From NCBI RefSeq assembly GCF_005298175.1, contig NZ_SZYH01000001.1, positions 2,728,001 to 2,792,000 of the forward strand: 64,000 nt of DNA, written 5' to 3'. The DNA comes from Marinobacter panjinensis (GTDB taxonomy: Bacteria; Pseudomonadota; Gammaproteobacteria; Pseudomonadales; Oleiphilaceae). A model generated the notes under the pieces. The model was not told the DNA's origin. It ran no database searches and saw only the letters and a list, made by a program, of their open reading frames with translations. Of this stretch, positions 51,306 to 60,562 are shown in pieces (position 1 is the first letter of the stretch; each line of letters opens with the position of its first letter). Made by a program: the position numbers and the translations under genes.

Positions 51306-52343
51306 TTAACCCCATTGAAAGCCCTTTAAAAAAGCGGCCAGATTATCACTGAGACTGTCGGTCGGGTATCCGCCCTCCTGAACAATCACTTTTGGACCTT
51401 TTACCTGGGCCAGGCGTTGCCCAATGCGGTAAAAGTCTTCGGTTTCCAGGGTCATTCCGGCCAGGGGGTCGTCCTTGTGAGCATCGAGCCCGAGCGCGAT
51501 GACAATAGCCTGGGGTTTGAACTCAGCCAGAGCAGACAACAGCTGTGACAGCGCCTGCAGGAACGCAATGCCATCTGCACCCAGAGGCAGCGGCATGTTG
51601 CAGTTATAGCCCTTGCCTTCGCCCGCCCCTACCTCTTGTGCTGCGCCCCAGTAAAATGGGTAGAAATCGGCAGGGTTGACATGCACCGAGCCCGTCCATA
51701 CATCGTCTCTTTCCCAGAAGATGTCCTGGGTGCCATTACCATGGTGCAAGTCGACATCGACGATGGCCACGCGATCGTAACGTTCACGCAAGACAGTTGC
51801 TGCCAATGCCGTATTATTCAAAAAACAGAAGCCTCCTGCCCGTTCCGGCCCGGCATGGTGGCCCGGTGGTCGGCACAAGGCGTAACTGACCGACTCGCCT
51901 TGGAGCACGGCATCAGCCGCGGCCTGAGCCGTCGTGGCGCTGGCGAGAATACCGGAGTAGCTACCTTCGTCCATCGGGCAGGCCATGTCGTGCATGTGCC
52001 AACCTGCCTGGCCCACGATATGCCGCGGGTAGAAACTGGCATGACCACAGGGGTGCACGTTGGGTGCAACGACATCGGAGGCTGCGGGCAAGGCTCGCCA
52101 GCGTTCGACGACGCCCTCCAGGAAAACAAGGTATCGGGTGGTATGAATGCGCTCGAGTCTGTCGAGCAACAGCGGATCACTGGCAAGCGGTGGCAGCAGA
52201 CTCAGGCTGGCGCCCGCAGCTTCAACCGCTTCTTTCAGTCGCTCGGCGCGCACCGGTTGCTCTGGCGACGGGGCGGGTTGTCCACGCAGAAAAAAAAGTT
52301 TGGGGGCATGGTTATTTTGTGTCTCATGATAAAAGCATTTCAC
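51306..52343 (-). CDS. HDAC-fold deacetylase, acetylpolyamine amidohydrolase-like
   Basis: The 345-residue zinc-dependent amidohydrolase is of the class II histone deacetylase type. The active-site histidines are His162-His163 (RPPGHHAG), the zinc ligands are Asp198 and His200 (DVDLHHGNGTQ) and Asp287 (LGLDAHKDDP), and the tyrosine lies in QEGGYPTD. Bacterial relatives remove acetyl groups from acetylated polyamines or small acetamido compounds. The start is GTG at 52343, which matches family N-termini. It follows the importer ATPase by ten bases, so the imported solute is probably the N-acetylated substrate or its precursor. Confidence 0.88.
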   Translation of the reverse strand: MKCFYHETQNNHAPKLFFLRGQPAPSPEQPVRAERLKEAVEAAGASLSLLPPLASDPLLLDRLERIHTTRYLVFLEGVVERWRALPAASDVVAPNVHPCGHASFYPRHIVGQAGWHMHDMACPMDEGSYSGILASATTAQAAADAVLQGESVSYALCRPPGHHAGPERAGGFCFLNNTALAATVLRERYDRVAIVDVDLHHGNGTQDIFWERDDVWTGSVHVNPADFYPFYWGAAQEVGAGEGKGYNCNMPLPLGADGIAFLQALSQLLSALAEFKPQAIVIALGLDAHKDDPLAGMTLETEDFYRIGQRLAQVKGPKVIVQEGGYPTDSLSDNLAAFLKGFQWG

Positions 52344-52353
52344 AGAGCACCGC

Positions 52354-53139
52354 CTAGTGGTTATTGCCGAGGTGTTTTTGCAGGAAGTTGCGCGTGCGTT
52401 CCTGGTCCGGGTTACTGAACAGTTTGTCCGGCGTGCACTCTTCAACCACAACACCGCCATCCATGAACAGGGCCCAGTCTGAAACATCCCGTGCAAAGCC
52501 CATTTCGTGAGTCACGATGAGCATGGTCATTTGCTCATCGGCGAGGCTACGCATTACCAGGTTTACTTCTTCGACCAGTTCCGGATCCAGGGCCGAGGTG
52601 GCTTCGTCAAACAACATCACCTTGGGTTTCATTGCCAATGCCCGGGCAATGGCGACGCGCTGTTTCTGACCACCCGACAACCAGTTCGGAAACACATCGG
52701 CTTTCTCGGCAAGGCCCACCCGTTCAAGCTGTTCCATGCCAAGGTCACGAGCGGTTTTATTATCCATGCCTTTGAGCTTGCGCGGTGCCAGGGTGACGTT
52801 ATCGATGGTCGACAGGTGCGGAAACAGATTGAAGTGCTGAAACACCATGCCCATGTTCTGGCGGATGTTGTTGATGTGCCGTTCAAAGGCAAGCCCTTTC
52901 ATGTCGGGCCGGTTAACCTGCACACCATCGAGCAGGATGATCCCTTCATCAATCACCTCCAGATGATTGACCGATCGCAGTAGCGTGCTTTTACCGGAAC
53001 CGGACGGACCAATGATGGAAATAATCTTACCGCGATTGACGGTCAGATCGATCCCTTTCAGAACTTCGAGGTCGCCAAAGCGCTTGTGCACATTGCGAAC
53101 TTCTACCATGGGTTTTTCTGCATTGTTTTCTGTGCTCAT
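52354..53139 (-). CDS. Polar amino acid ABC importer, ATPase subunit
   Basis: The 261-residue nucleotide-binding protein has Walker [15 protein letters not shown], signature [20 protein letters not shown] and Walker [20 protein letters not shown]. It is of the GlnQ/HisP group. It is co-directed with two permeases and a binding protein. The gap to the next permease is 38 bases. Confidence 0.92.
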   Translation of the reverse strand: MSTENNAEKPMVEVRNVHKRFGDLEVLKGIDLTVNRGKIISIIGPSGSGKSTLLRSVNHLEVIDEGIILLDGVQVNRPDMKGLAFERHINNIRQNMGMVFQHFNLFPHLSTIDNVTLAPRKLKGMDNKTARDLGMEQLERVGLAEKADVFPNWLSGGQKQRVAIARALAMKPKVMLFDEATSALDPELVEEVNLVMRSLADEQMTMLIVTHEMGFARDVSDWALFMDGGVVVEECTPDKLFSNPDQERTRNFLQKHLGNNH

Positions 53140-53177
53140 AAATAAGCTCCAGTTTTATAATTCTGTACAGGGACGAT

Positions 53178-53831
53178 TCAGCGGCGATAGGCGGTCTGCC
53201 TTTCCAGCCATGCCTGACCCAGCTCCATGAGAATATTGATCACGTAATACATCATGGCGATAACAATAAAGAACTCGAACGGCCTGAATGACACACTGAT
53301 CGCATACTGGGAGGCATACACCAGTTCAGCCACACCGATTGCAGACAACACCGAGGTATCCTTAACCATTAAAATCATATTGTTGCCCAACTGGGGGATC
53401 GAGCGAATCAACGCCTGTGGCACAATAATGTACAAAATGGTGTTCCAATGCCCGAAGCCCAGTGACCGGGAGGCCTCATATTGCCCACCTGACACCGACT
53501 TGATGGTGGCGATGAAAATATCGGCATTGTAAGCCATGTAGTGAAAACCAAGCCCCAGGATGCCCACCACGATGGCCGGAATCAGGATCCATTCGCCCAA
53601 TCCAAAGTACAGGAAGTACAGTTGCAGCAGCAGCGGTGTCGTCATGAACAGCCAGATAAAAAAGCGTAACGGCCAACTCACTACCTTGTTGGTGTAGATG
53701 GATATCACCGCGACAATAAGCCCACCCACGATTGACATGAAGGCCACAACGATGGCTATCAAAGACGCCACGCCCACGCCTTTCAGCAAGGTTGGGAAGT
53801 AGGTAATAACGGGAGTAAAATCAAATTCCAT
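53178..53831 (-). CDS. Polar amino acid ABC importer, permease 1
   Basis: The 217-residue HisM/GlnP-type permease has about five membrane helices and the EAA loop (GQYEASRSLGFGHWNTILYI, about 122-141) that docks the ATPase. It pairs with the preceding permease as a heterodimer. Confidence 0.92.
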   Translation of the reverse strand: MEFDFTPVITYFPTLLKGVGVASLIAIVVAFMSIVGGLIVAVISIYTNKVVSWPLRFFIWLFMTTPLLLQLYFLYFGLGEWILIPAIVVGILGLGFHYMAYNADIFIATIKSVSGGQYEASRSLGFGHWNTILYIIVPQALIRSIPQLGNNMILMVKDTSVLSAIGVAELVYASQYAISVSFRPFEFFIVIAMMYYVINILMELGQAWLERQTAYRR

Positions 53832-53843
53832 CAGTGCTGCCTC

Positions 53844-54506
53844 CTATTGGGTGGTGTATCGGGTTGCGCGACGATAGGCCAACTCGATGATACCCATCAC
53901 CGCATAGATGATGACGATGTACATCAGGGCACTGAGGGCAAAAATTTCCAGCGGCTTATAGGTCGACCCAATCAGACGCTGCGCCTGATAAGTCAATTCA
54001 ACCACGGAGATAATGGAGACCAGTGAGGAGTTCTTGACAAGAACAATGGCCAGCACACCCACGGAACGAATCATCAGACTTGCCGCTTGCGGCAGCACAA
54101 TAAATACCATTGTCCGTACTTTGCCAAAACCCAATGATCGGGCGGCTTCGCTTTGCCCCTTGTCGACCGATTCAATGGAGCCGCGAATTGCCTCACTCAT
54201 ATAGGCGCCAATATTAAACGCCCCAACAACGACACCACAGGTGATGGGGTCTAGCCGCAAGCCGAGACTCGGGCCGCCATAAAACACCAGCAACAATTGC
54301 ACGAAATAGGGGGTCCCGCGAACCACACTGATATAACCGCGGGCAAACCAGCGGATAGGAGCGAAGCGGAAGGTCTGTAAAAACACCAGCCCACAGGCGA
54401 CAAAGAAGCCAAAGAAAATTGCACGGGAAGAAATATCGATCGTAACCCAGGCCGCCCTGATCAACAGAGGCGTAACCTCGACCATCAAGTCAAAATCCAT
54501 GGTCAA
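53844..54506 (-). CDS. Polar amino acid ABC importer, permease 2
   Basis: The 220-residue permease is paralogous to its neighbour. The EAA loop is GQSEAARSLGFGKVRTMVFI (about 118-137). It starts 12 bases before the other permease, and the pair forms the membrane channel. Confidence 0.92.
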   Translation of the reverse strand: MTMDFDLMVEVTPLLIRAAWVTIDISSRAIFFGFFVACGLVFLQTFRFAPIRWFARGYISVVRGTPYFVQLLLVFYGGPSLGLRLDPITCGVVVGAFNIGAYMSEAIRGSIESVDKGQSEAARSLGFGKVRTMVFIVLPQAASLMIRSVGVLAIVLVKNSSLVSIISVVELTYQAQRLIGSTYKPLEIFALSALMYIVIIYAVMGIIELAYRRATRYTTQ

Positions 54507-54616
54507 ACCCTTTTTGCTGTTATCGGTGACTCAACCTTCAAACGTCGAGCACAAGCGGCAGGTGTCACGGGAGGGCTCGTTACAACCAGTGCAGAGAGCC
54601 CGCCCGTAATCAGCCC

Positions 54617-55420
54617 TTACTCGATATTGACACCTTTGCCAATCCACTTGTCGACGATGTCCTGGTAAGTCCCATCTGCCTTGATTTCGGCCAGAGCAGC
54701 ATTGAGGGCTGCCTTCAGTTCGGGTTTGTTCTTCTGAATTGAGATCGCTGCGGGCCAGCGTGGCAGTTCACCGACGTCGACCATTTTTATAGGGAGTTCG
54801 TTCTCCTGCATCGCGACCAGAACCGGTACGTCATCAGCAATCATGGCATCAACGCGGCCTGTGGTCAGAGCGTTCATCATGTCAGGCAAGCCCTGGAAGG
54901 TCTGATTGCGCCATTTACCTTCGCCATTTTCGACCGCCCACTGGTTACCGGTTTCGCCCAGGGTGGAACCAACCTGCTTACCGGAGAGGTCGCCGATACT
55001 ACTGATATCATCCGTGCTTTCCTGTACCCAGACTGAAAGGCCTGCGCTGTAGTACGGGTCGGTAAAATCAACCGCTTTCTTGCGCTCTTCAGTGACGCTC
55101 ATGCTGCAAATGCATGCATCAAAGCGGCCACCCGCCAGGGCAGCAATAATGCCGTTCCAGGGGGATGATTGAATGTTAACCTCCACACCCATTTTTTCAG
55201 CCAGCGCCTCGGCAATGTCAACGTCGAAGCCCACTAGTTCACCCTGAGTGTTAACATAGCTGAAGGGAGGGTAGGCGCCGGAGTTGGCTACCTGAAAGAC
55301 GTCATCGCGAATTTCAGGCAGGTCACGCGCTTGGGTCGGCATTGCCACCATCGCTGTTGCACCAATAACCACGGCTGCGGCCGCCAGAGTTTGTGAAAAC
55401 TTTTTTGTAAGTGTCTTCAT
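54617..55420 (-). CDS. Polar amino acid ABC importer, periplasmic substrate-binding protein
   Basis: The 267-residue type II binding protein (SBP_bac_3) has a signal peptide (KKFSQTLAAAAVVIGATAMV, cleavage after about residue 31). The ligand-binding fold shows GFDVDIAEALAEKMGVEVNI and KKAVDFTDPYYSAGLSV. The family binds lysine, arginine, ornithine, glutamine and similar solutes. A 110-base gap follows it, and an unusual palindrome lies just upstream. Confidence 0.92.
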   Translation of the reverse strand: MKTLTKKFSQTLAAAAVVIGATAMVAMPTQARDLPEIRDDVFQVANSGAYPPFSYVNTQGELVGFDVDIAEALAEKMGVEVNIQSSPWNGIIAALAGGRFDACICSMSVTEERKKAVDFTDPYYSAGLSVWVQESTDDISSIGDLSGKQVGSTLGETGNQWAVENGEGKWRNQTFQGLPDMMNALTTGRVDAMIADDVPVLVAMQENELPIKMVDVGELPRWPAAISIQKNKPELKAALNAALAEIKADGTYQDIVDKWIGKGVNIE

Positions 55421-55450
55421 ATCCTTATTCCTGTTCAGACTTTATTAAAA

Positions 55451-55464
55451 CAATGCATGCATTG
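55451..55464. promoter_or_regulatory. Perfect 14-bp palindrome upstream of the binding-protein gene
   Basis: CAATGCATGCATTG is self-complementary. It is followed at once by an overlapping ATGCATTG copy (55464-55473). It lies 31 bases upstream of the binding-protein start. The CAATGCAT half recurs in the LysR-aminotransferase intergenic region (59558-59565). A shared operator is inferred. Confidence 0.5.
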
Positions 55465-55634
55465 ATGCATTGCACCTCTTCACATTGGTCAATGACCGTA
55501 CCTGTTGAGCTAGGATTGATTGTTGTCATCCATCCAGATTAATTGTTGTTTTGGCTCTCATGGTTGTTTCCTTGGTCACCTCTTACCAATATATTTTAGG
55601 GTTGCTTTACTCAAACACAGCGAGGCCATGCAGC

Positions 55635-56816
55635 TCAGACTCGTTCAATTAACAGGGCAATGCCCTGGCCACCGCCAATGCAGGCTGCGGCCACGCCGTA
55701 TCGGCCCTTCGTCACTTGCAGTGACCGCGCCAGGGTACCTGCCAGGCGAACCCCGGTTGCGCCCAGTGGGTGGCCAATGGCCAATGCGCCACCGTTTATG
55801 TTCAATTTTTTATCGTCAATGCCCAGTATTTGCCGGGCATACAGTGGCACAACGCTGAAGGCTTCGTTGATTTCCCACAGATCGATGTCATCGACAGTCA
55901 GCTGGTTTTGCATCAGCAACCGTTCTACAGCGGGCACGACACCCTGCCCCATCATTTCCGGCCTGGTGCCACGATCTACACAGGCCAGTACGCGCGCCAG
56001 CGGTGTCGCACCCGTCTCGTCAAGGGCTCCTTCAGACATCAACATCGCCAGCGAAGCGCCGCTGGTTAACGGCGAGCTATTGCCAGCGGTGATGTCGCCG
56101 GTCTCACTGAAGGCCGGTGACAGTTGTGCCAGCGCTTCAACCTGAGTGTCGGGGCGTATGCAGGCATCCTGTGAAAACGGATCCGACTCTGATGCAGTTA
56201 CCGGCATAATCTCGTCGGTAAAAAAACCCTGTTGCCGGGCAGCGTGGGCTCGCTGGTGCGAGCGACAGGCAAAGGCATCCATCTGCTCTCGGCTGATACC
56301 TGATGCTGTCGCCAACCGCTCTGCTGTCAAGCCCATGTTCAGCGCGACCGCCATATCATAGGTTTTGCCGTTACTAACAGGCAGTGTCGGCACACCCAAA
56401 ACGCCTTCCTTGAACAGGGCAGGCCCCATGGGTACACGCGTCATATGTTCATAGCCACCGGCCAGCGCTATGTCGGCAGCGCCGCACCCAATAGACATCA
56501 TGCCAAAGCGTAGTGCAGTGAGGCTGGAACCGCATTGTTGATCAATCATTCGCGTGGCGGCCTGGTCTCCCAGTTGACTTTGCATCAGCGGGTAACGCCC
56601 GCCGAAACTCCACTGTTCTTTTACGCCCAGAGCACAGCCCAGACTAAGATCATCAACCCGCTCAGGCGCAATGCCCGACGTTTCAAGGCTGTGATCAATC
56701 AGCAGCGCCATGAGTCGATCAGCAGGCCAGTCAGCCAGCGCATCAACGACAACTTTTTTCGGATGCGCCCGGCTGAACGCGGTGCGCTGGTAATGGGTCA
56801 GATAAACAGGCTTCAT
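55635..56816 (-). CDS. Thiolase family acyltransferase
   Basis: The 393-residue condensing/cleaving enzyme has nucleophile Cys95 (DQQCGSSLTAL), a His in GHPLGATGVR, and the second Cys in CIGGGQGIALLIERV. It cleaves 3-ketoacyl-CoA with CoA to acetyl-CoA and a shortened acyl-CoA. It overlaps the preceding CoA-transferase subunit by four bases (ATGA), so the two enzymes probably act in sequence. The 214 bases downstream hold the importer promoter region. Confidence 0.93.
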   Translation of the reverse strand: MKPVYLTHYQRTAFSRAHPKKVVVDALADWPADRLMALLIDHSLETSGIAPERVDDLSLGCALGVKEQWSFGGRYPLMQSQLGDQAATRMIDQQCGSSLTALRFGMMSIGCGAADIALAGGYEHMTRVPMGPALFKEGVLGVPTLPVSNGKTYDMAVALNMGLTAERLATASGISREQMDAFACRSHQRAHAARQQGFFTDEIMPVTASESDPFSQDACIRPDTQVEALAQLSPAFSETGDITAGNSSPLTSGASLAMLMSEGALDETGATPLARVLACVDRGTRPEMMGQGVVPAVERLLMQNQLTVDDIDLWEINEAFSVVPLYARQILGIDDKKLNINGGALAIGHPLGATGVRLAGTLARSLQVTKGRYGVAAACIGGGQGIALLIERV

Positions 56817-57460
56817 AGTGCCTTTCCCTCGATCGCGAAGGTCAGTTCTGCTTCAGTCAGCGCCTGTAAGTCGACATTGCTGATGTCGACCAGTTTTTCC
56901 CGCACTACCAGGCCCTGGTCGGTAACGTCGATTACAGCAAGGTCTGAAATGATTCGACTGACACAAGCTTTGGCAGTGAGCGGCAGCCGGCAGGTCTCAA
57001 GTATTTTGGGGAGTCCGTGTTTGTCGGTATGCGTGGTTAGCACGACGATCCGCTTTGTTTTTTGCGCCAGCTCCATGGCGCCACCTATACCCGGTGAGAA
57101 CTTGCCCGGAATTTTCCAGTTGGCGAGGTTACCGTGCGCGTCGACCTCGAAAGCGCCGATCATCGTCAGGTCCAGACGGGCCCGACGAATCATCGCGAAG
57201 GAGACGGCGCTGTCGAACAGGCTCGCGCCTTCGCGCAAAGAGACGTAGGCGCCGGAGGCGTCAATAAGAAAAGGGTCCATCGATTCCGGTTCAGCCTGTT
57301 TCCAGGCACAGAGAATGCCATTCTCCGAATGAATCTGGACATCAAAGTCATCCGGCAGGTAATGCATGACCTGCGTTGGCAGACCAATGCCCAGATTGAC
57401 GATGCTGCCCGGGGTGATCTCGATCACCGCCCTGCTCAAAATTCGTTCAACGGCGGACAT
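56813..57460 (-). CDS. CoA-transferase family I, subunit B
   Basis: The 215-residue subunit carries the catalytic glutamate (Glu46, in VQIHSENGIL) that forms the glutamyl-CoA thioester. The start MSAVERILSRAVIEITPGS was chosen over an in-frame upstream start that lies inside subunit A. It overlaps subunit A by 14 bases and the thiolase by four. Relatives transfer CoA to acetoacetate, 3-oxoadipate and similar 3-keto acids. Confidence 0.92.
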   Translation of the reverse strand: MSAVERILSRAVIEITPGSIVNLGIGLPTQVMHYLPDDFDVQIHSENGILCAWKQAEPESMDPFLIDASGAYVSLREGASLFDSAVSFAMIRRARLDLTMIGAFEVDAHGNLANWKIPGKFSPGIGGAMELAQKTKRIVVLTTHTDKHGLPKILETCRLPLTAKACVSRIISDLAVIDVTDQGLVVREKLVDISNVDLQALTEAELTFAIEGKAL

Positions 57461-58142
57461 GATGCTCCAGAATTCCGTAGTCTGAGGTGAGTGATTCCAG
57501 CCGTACGACGCAGTCGACAAAGGCGCCCGGTGTGTGCACGTGTTCAGGTTTGAAACGCCCGGGTGCGCCCAGGTCCGGTGTTTCGACAATCACGTGGTTC
57601 GCCGCCATGGCCATTAACGGGCTGAAGTTAATGGCCGAGCCCTGATACACCAGGTTGCCCAGCCAGTCGGCCTGAGCAGCATGAATAAGAGCAAAATCGG
57701 CTGGCAATGCCATTTCCACTTTGTAGGTTTTGCCCTGCCAGTCGAGCAGATCATCAGGCCGGGTGATCTCGGAATCCATACCAATATCGGTCAGGAACCC
57801 AAAGCTGCCGGAACCGGCGGTGCGGATCTTTTCCGCCAGCATGCCCTGGGGGTGAAACTCCACGTCTATATCGCCCCGGTTCAAATGATCGATCACGACT
57901 TTATTCAGGCCAATGTGAGTGGTGATCAGCTTACGCACCTGACCATTCTCAATCAGTCGACTCACACCGTGGCCGGCTTCGTTGGCATCGTTTTTGATGA
58001 GCGTAAGATCGGTTTGCCCCTGGCGCAGTAATTCATCGATCAAACTGAATGGCGTGCCCGGGTTGCCGAAACCACCGACCATGACCACTGCGCCTGAAGG
58101 GATGGTAGCGATGGCGTTTTCCAGGGTGCGGTTCTTTTTCAT
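57447..58142 (-). CDS. CoA-transferase family I, subunit A
   Basis: The 231-residue partner subunit has the glycine-rich oxyanion loop VGGFGNPGTPFSLIDELLRQ (about 22-41) and the FNPQ-like region represented by FHPQGMLAEKIR. It starts two bases after the aminotransferase stop. Its coupling with an aminotransferase and a thiolase suggests a 3-keto acid substrate. Confidence 0.92.
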   Translation of the reverse strand: MKKNRTLENAIATIPSGAVVMVGGFGNPGTPFSLIDELLRQGQTDLTLIKNDANEAGHGVSRLIENGQVRKLITTHIGLNKVVIDHLNRGDIDVEFHPQGMLAEKIRTAGSGSFGFLTDIGMDSEITRPDDLLDWQGKTYKVEMALPADFALIHAAQADWLGNLVYQGSAINFSPLMAMAANHVIVETPDLGAPGRFKPEHVHTPGAFVDCVVRLESLTSDYGILEHHVRR

Positions 58143-58144
58143 GA

Positions 58145-59479
58145 TCAGGCCGCCTGCTCTTTTGCGACCTGTTCGAAGTCAGCCAGACTGCCATCGAAAA
58201 GTGCAATAATGTCGTCGATATCTGCGGCGGTAACGGTCAACGGCGGCGTGACCAGAACATGATCCCCCTCAAGGCCGTTCAGGCAGCGCCTTGGGTAGAT
58301 CAGCAAGCCCCGCGCCTTGGCCAGCGCGGTGAGCCTATCGAAGGCGTTGAACGCAGCGGGGAAAGGTTGCTTGCTGACCTTGTCTTGCACCAACTCCACA
58401 CCCTGCAACAGGCCAATACCGCGCACATTGCCTATGCAATCGTATTTCTCGGCCAGCTGTTCGAGTTGCCGGCGCAAATAGGCGCCTTGCTCAGCGGCAT
58501 TGCTGACCAGCTTCTCCGAGTTCATTACCTCAATCACGGCAAGGCCGGTGGCACAGGCGAGCGGATTCCCGGCATAGGTATGACCATGCATAAAGCCTCC
58601 GCTTCGGCCCACTGCATCCACGAGTTCCCTGGTCGCCATCATGGCGGCAATGGGGTAATAGCCGGAGCCCATGCCCTTTGCCAGTGCCAGAATGTCGGGG
58701 GCTACGCCATAGTGCTGGTAAGCAAACCAGGCACCGGTGCGGCCCATACCACTGAGCACTTCGTCCATGATCAACAGGCAACCGTAGCGGTCACACAGGG
58801 CGCGCATTCCTTCCATGTAAGTCCGGGTGACCATACGGCCACCAGTGCTGGCACCGCCAACCGGCTCAAGCACAATGGCTGCGATGGTTTCCGGGCCCTC
58901 CGCTAGAATGGCGATTTCAGTCTGTCTCAGCACCGCTGCAATATGTTCTTCAACGCTCGATTCGCGGTAACGATACAGGTCTGGCGAGGGCACCTTGACT
59001 GAGCCAATGGTGATCGAGCGGTAGGGCGCTTCCAGAGGTTCGTACCCGGTTAGCCCCAGTGCGCCCATGGTGCTGCCGTGATACGACGGGCGCAGCGATA
59101 CAAACTTGCTACGTTCAGGCTGACCTTCGGCAACGAAATACTGAATCGCCAACTTGATCGCGCTCTCGACTGCTTCCGAACCACTGCCGACAAAAAAGAC
59201 TTTCTGCAGATCAGCGTCAGTCAGGTCAACCATTTTATTAGCCAGATCCAGTGCAACCTGGCTTTCAAACTGAGTGCGGTAGCTGAACGAAACCTTATCG
59301 AGTTGCTCGATCATGGCTCGTTTTACGGTGGGATGATTGTGGCCAATATTGCAGGTGATGGCTCCCGAGCACCCATCGATGTAACGACGCCCCGTGGTAT
59401 CCCAGATATAAATGCCATCGGCATGGCTGACCAGAGGCATGTCATTACTGGTCAGATAAAACAAAGCACTGTTGGACAT
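58145..59479 (-). CDS. Class-III PLP-dependent aminotransferase
   Basis: The 444-residue enzyme has Asp239 (IMDEVLSGMGRTG), PLP lysine Lys268 (LALAKGMGSGYYP) and the GSGSEAVESAIKLAIQY cofactor loop. It differs from gabT at 34.6 kb, so the two are not recent duplicates. The family acts on terminal or beta amino groups. As the first gene of the cluster, just before a CoA-transferase and thiolase, it probably makes a 3-keto acid from a 3-amino acid. An in-frame TTG at 59503 is a possible longer start. Confidence 0.9.
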   Translation of the reverse strand: MSNSALFYLTSNDMPLVSHADGIYIWDTTGRRYIDGCSGAITCNIGHNHPTVKRAMIEQLDKVSFSYRTQFESQVALDLANKMVDLTDADLQKVFFVGSGSEAVESAIKLAIQYFVAEGQPERSKFVSLRPSYHGSTMGALGLTGYEPLEAPYRSITIGSVKVPSPDLYRYRESSVEEHIAAVLRQTEIAILAEGPETIAAIVLEPVGGASTGGRMVTRTYMEGMRALCDRYGCLLIMDEVLSGMGRTGAWFAYQHYGVAPDILALAKGMGSGYYPIAAMMATRELVDAVGRSGGFMHGHTYAGNPLACATGLAVIEVMNSEKLVSNAAEQGAYLRRQLEQLAEKYDCIGNVRGIGLLQGVELVQDKVSKQPFPAAFNAFDRLTALAKARGLLIYPRRCLNGLEGDHVLVTPPLTVTAADIDDIIALFDGSLADFEQVAKEQAA

Positions 59480-59562
59480 GAGGTCGTCGATCCTTTGGGG
59501 CAAAACGATGTTTTTTTGAACGATTCCGCATTATAGGAACAGATAAAAATTAACTTCAATGC

Positions 59563-59580
59563 ATAATGTTTTTTCATTAT
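59563..59580. promoter_or_regulatory. LysR-type operator candidate between aminotransferase and regulator
   Basis: ATAATG and CATTAT form a perfect inverted repeat with a T6 spacer, which also contains a T-N11-A arrangement typical of LysR-type sites. The 156-base gap is much more AT-rich than its surroundings. It starts two bases inside the CAATGCAT motif shared with the importer promoter. Confidence 0.55.
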
Positions 59581-59635
59581 TTAATGATTTAAACTCATGT
59601 TTTAGCTCCGAAAGACGTCCACGAGGCCTGCCATC

Positions 59636-60562
59636 ATGAGTGAGATTAAACTTACTTCTTTGAAATCAATGATTATTTTTAAAACACTTTATGAGACGGG
59701 CAGCGCCACACAAACAGCAAAAGATTTGGGTATAACCCAGTCGGGCGTCAGTCGGTCACTGGCGCAGTTGGAAGAACATATTGGCATTGCGCTGTTCATG
59801 CGACACAAAAAACGACTGATTGTTCTGCCCGAGGCCGATGAGTTCTATGGTGAAGTTGTGGGGTTACTGGGTAATCTGGAAAACATGAATCACAGCATCG
59901 CTGCGCTAAGGGAATTTGGCGCTTCGCGCATACGCATCGCCTGTGCACCCGGTCTCGGTTTTGCCTATATACCCAAAACCATCGCCCGTGTTCTGAGCGA
60001 CAACCCGAAGTACAGTGTGTATCTCGATATTATGCCCAGCCCGGAGATAGTGCGTGCGGTTGAAGCCGGTTATTTTGATGTCGGATTCGTCACCCTGCCG
60101 GTGACCAGCCAGGCCCTGGTGGTGGATGAATTGATCTCAACCGAAGCGGTCTGCCTGCTGCCAAAAAACCACAGCCTGGCCAAAGCCAGTGTGATTACCA
60201 CAGAAGATCTGAAAGGCCAGCATCTGGTTATCCCCAACCAGCCCAACCTGGCAGCCGACCAGCTACTACTTCACCTGGCGGAAAAAAACATACGCATTGC
60301 CGGTAAAACCGAAGCCAACATCGCAGCTATATGCTCACTGGTTGCCAATGGCGTCGGCATCACACTGATCAACCCCATCACGGCCTATGACAATCAGGCA
60401 ATGCGCGATGACCTCTCGATCAAACCGTTCAAGCCTGCCTTTCATTATCGTTTTGGACTGGTGTACAAACAGAAATGGGCGAATAACCGGTTAATCAGCT
60501 TGCTCAAGGAGATGCTGCCGGAGTTGCCGGATCACCTGGTAGCAGAACGGCTTAAACCCTAA
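59636..60562 (+). CDS. LysR-family transcriptional regulator of the catabolic cluster
   Basis: The 308-residue regulator has an N-terminal winged helix (GSATQTAKDLGITQSGVSRS, about 22-41) and a C-terminal effector domain of the periplasmic-binding fold. It is divergent from the aminotransferase gene, the classical LysR arrangement. It probably controls the aminotransferase-CoA-transferase-thiolase operon, with the substrate or a breakdown product as inducer (inference). Confidence 0.92.
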   Translation: MSEIKLTSLKSMIIFKTLYETGSATQTAKDLGITQSGVSRSLAQLEEHIGIALFMRHKKRLIVLPEADEFYGEVVGLLGNLENMNHSIAALREFGASRIRIACAPGLGFAYIPKTIARVLSDNPKYSVYLDIMPSPEIVRAVEAGYFDVGFVTLPVTSQALVVDELISTEAVCLLPKNHSLAKASVITTEDLKGQHLVIPNQPNLAADQLLLHLAEKNIRIAGKTEANIAAICSLVANGVGITLINPITAYDNQAMRDDLSIKPFKPAFHYRFGLVYKQKWANNRLISLLKEMLPELPDHLVAERLKP

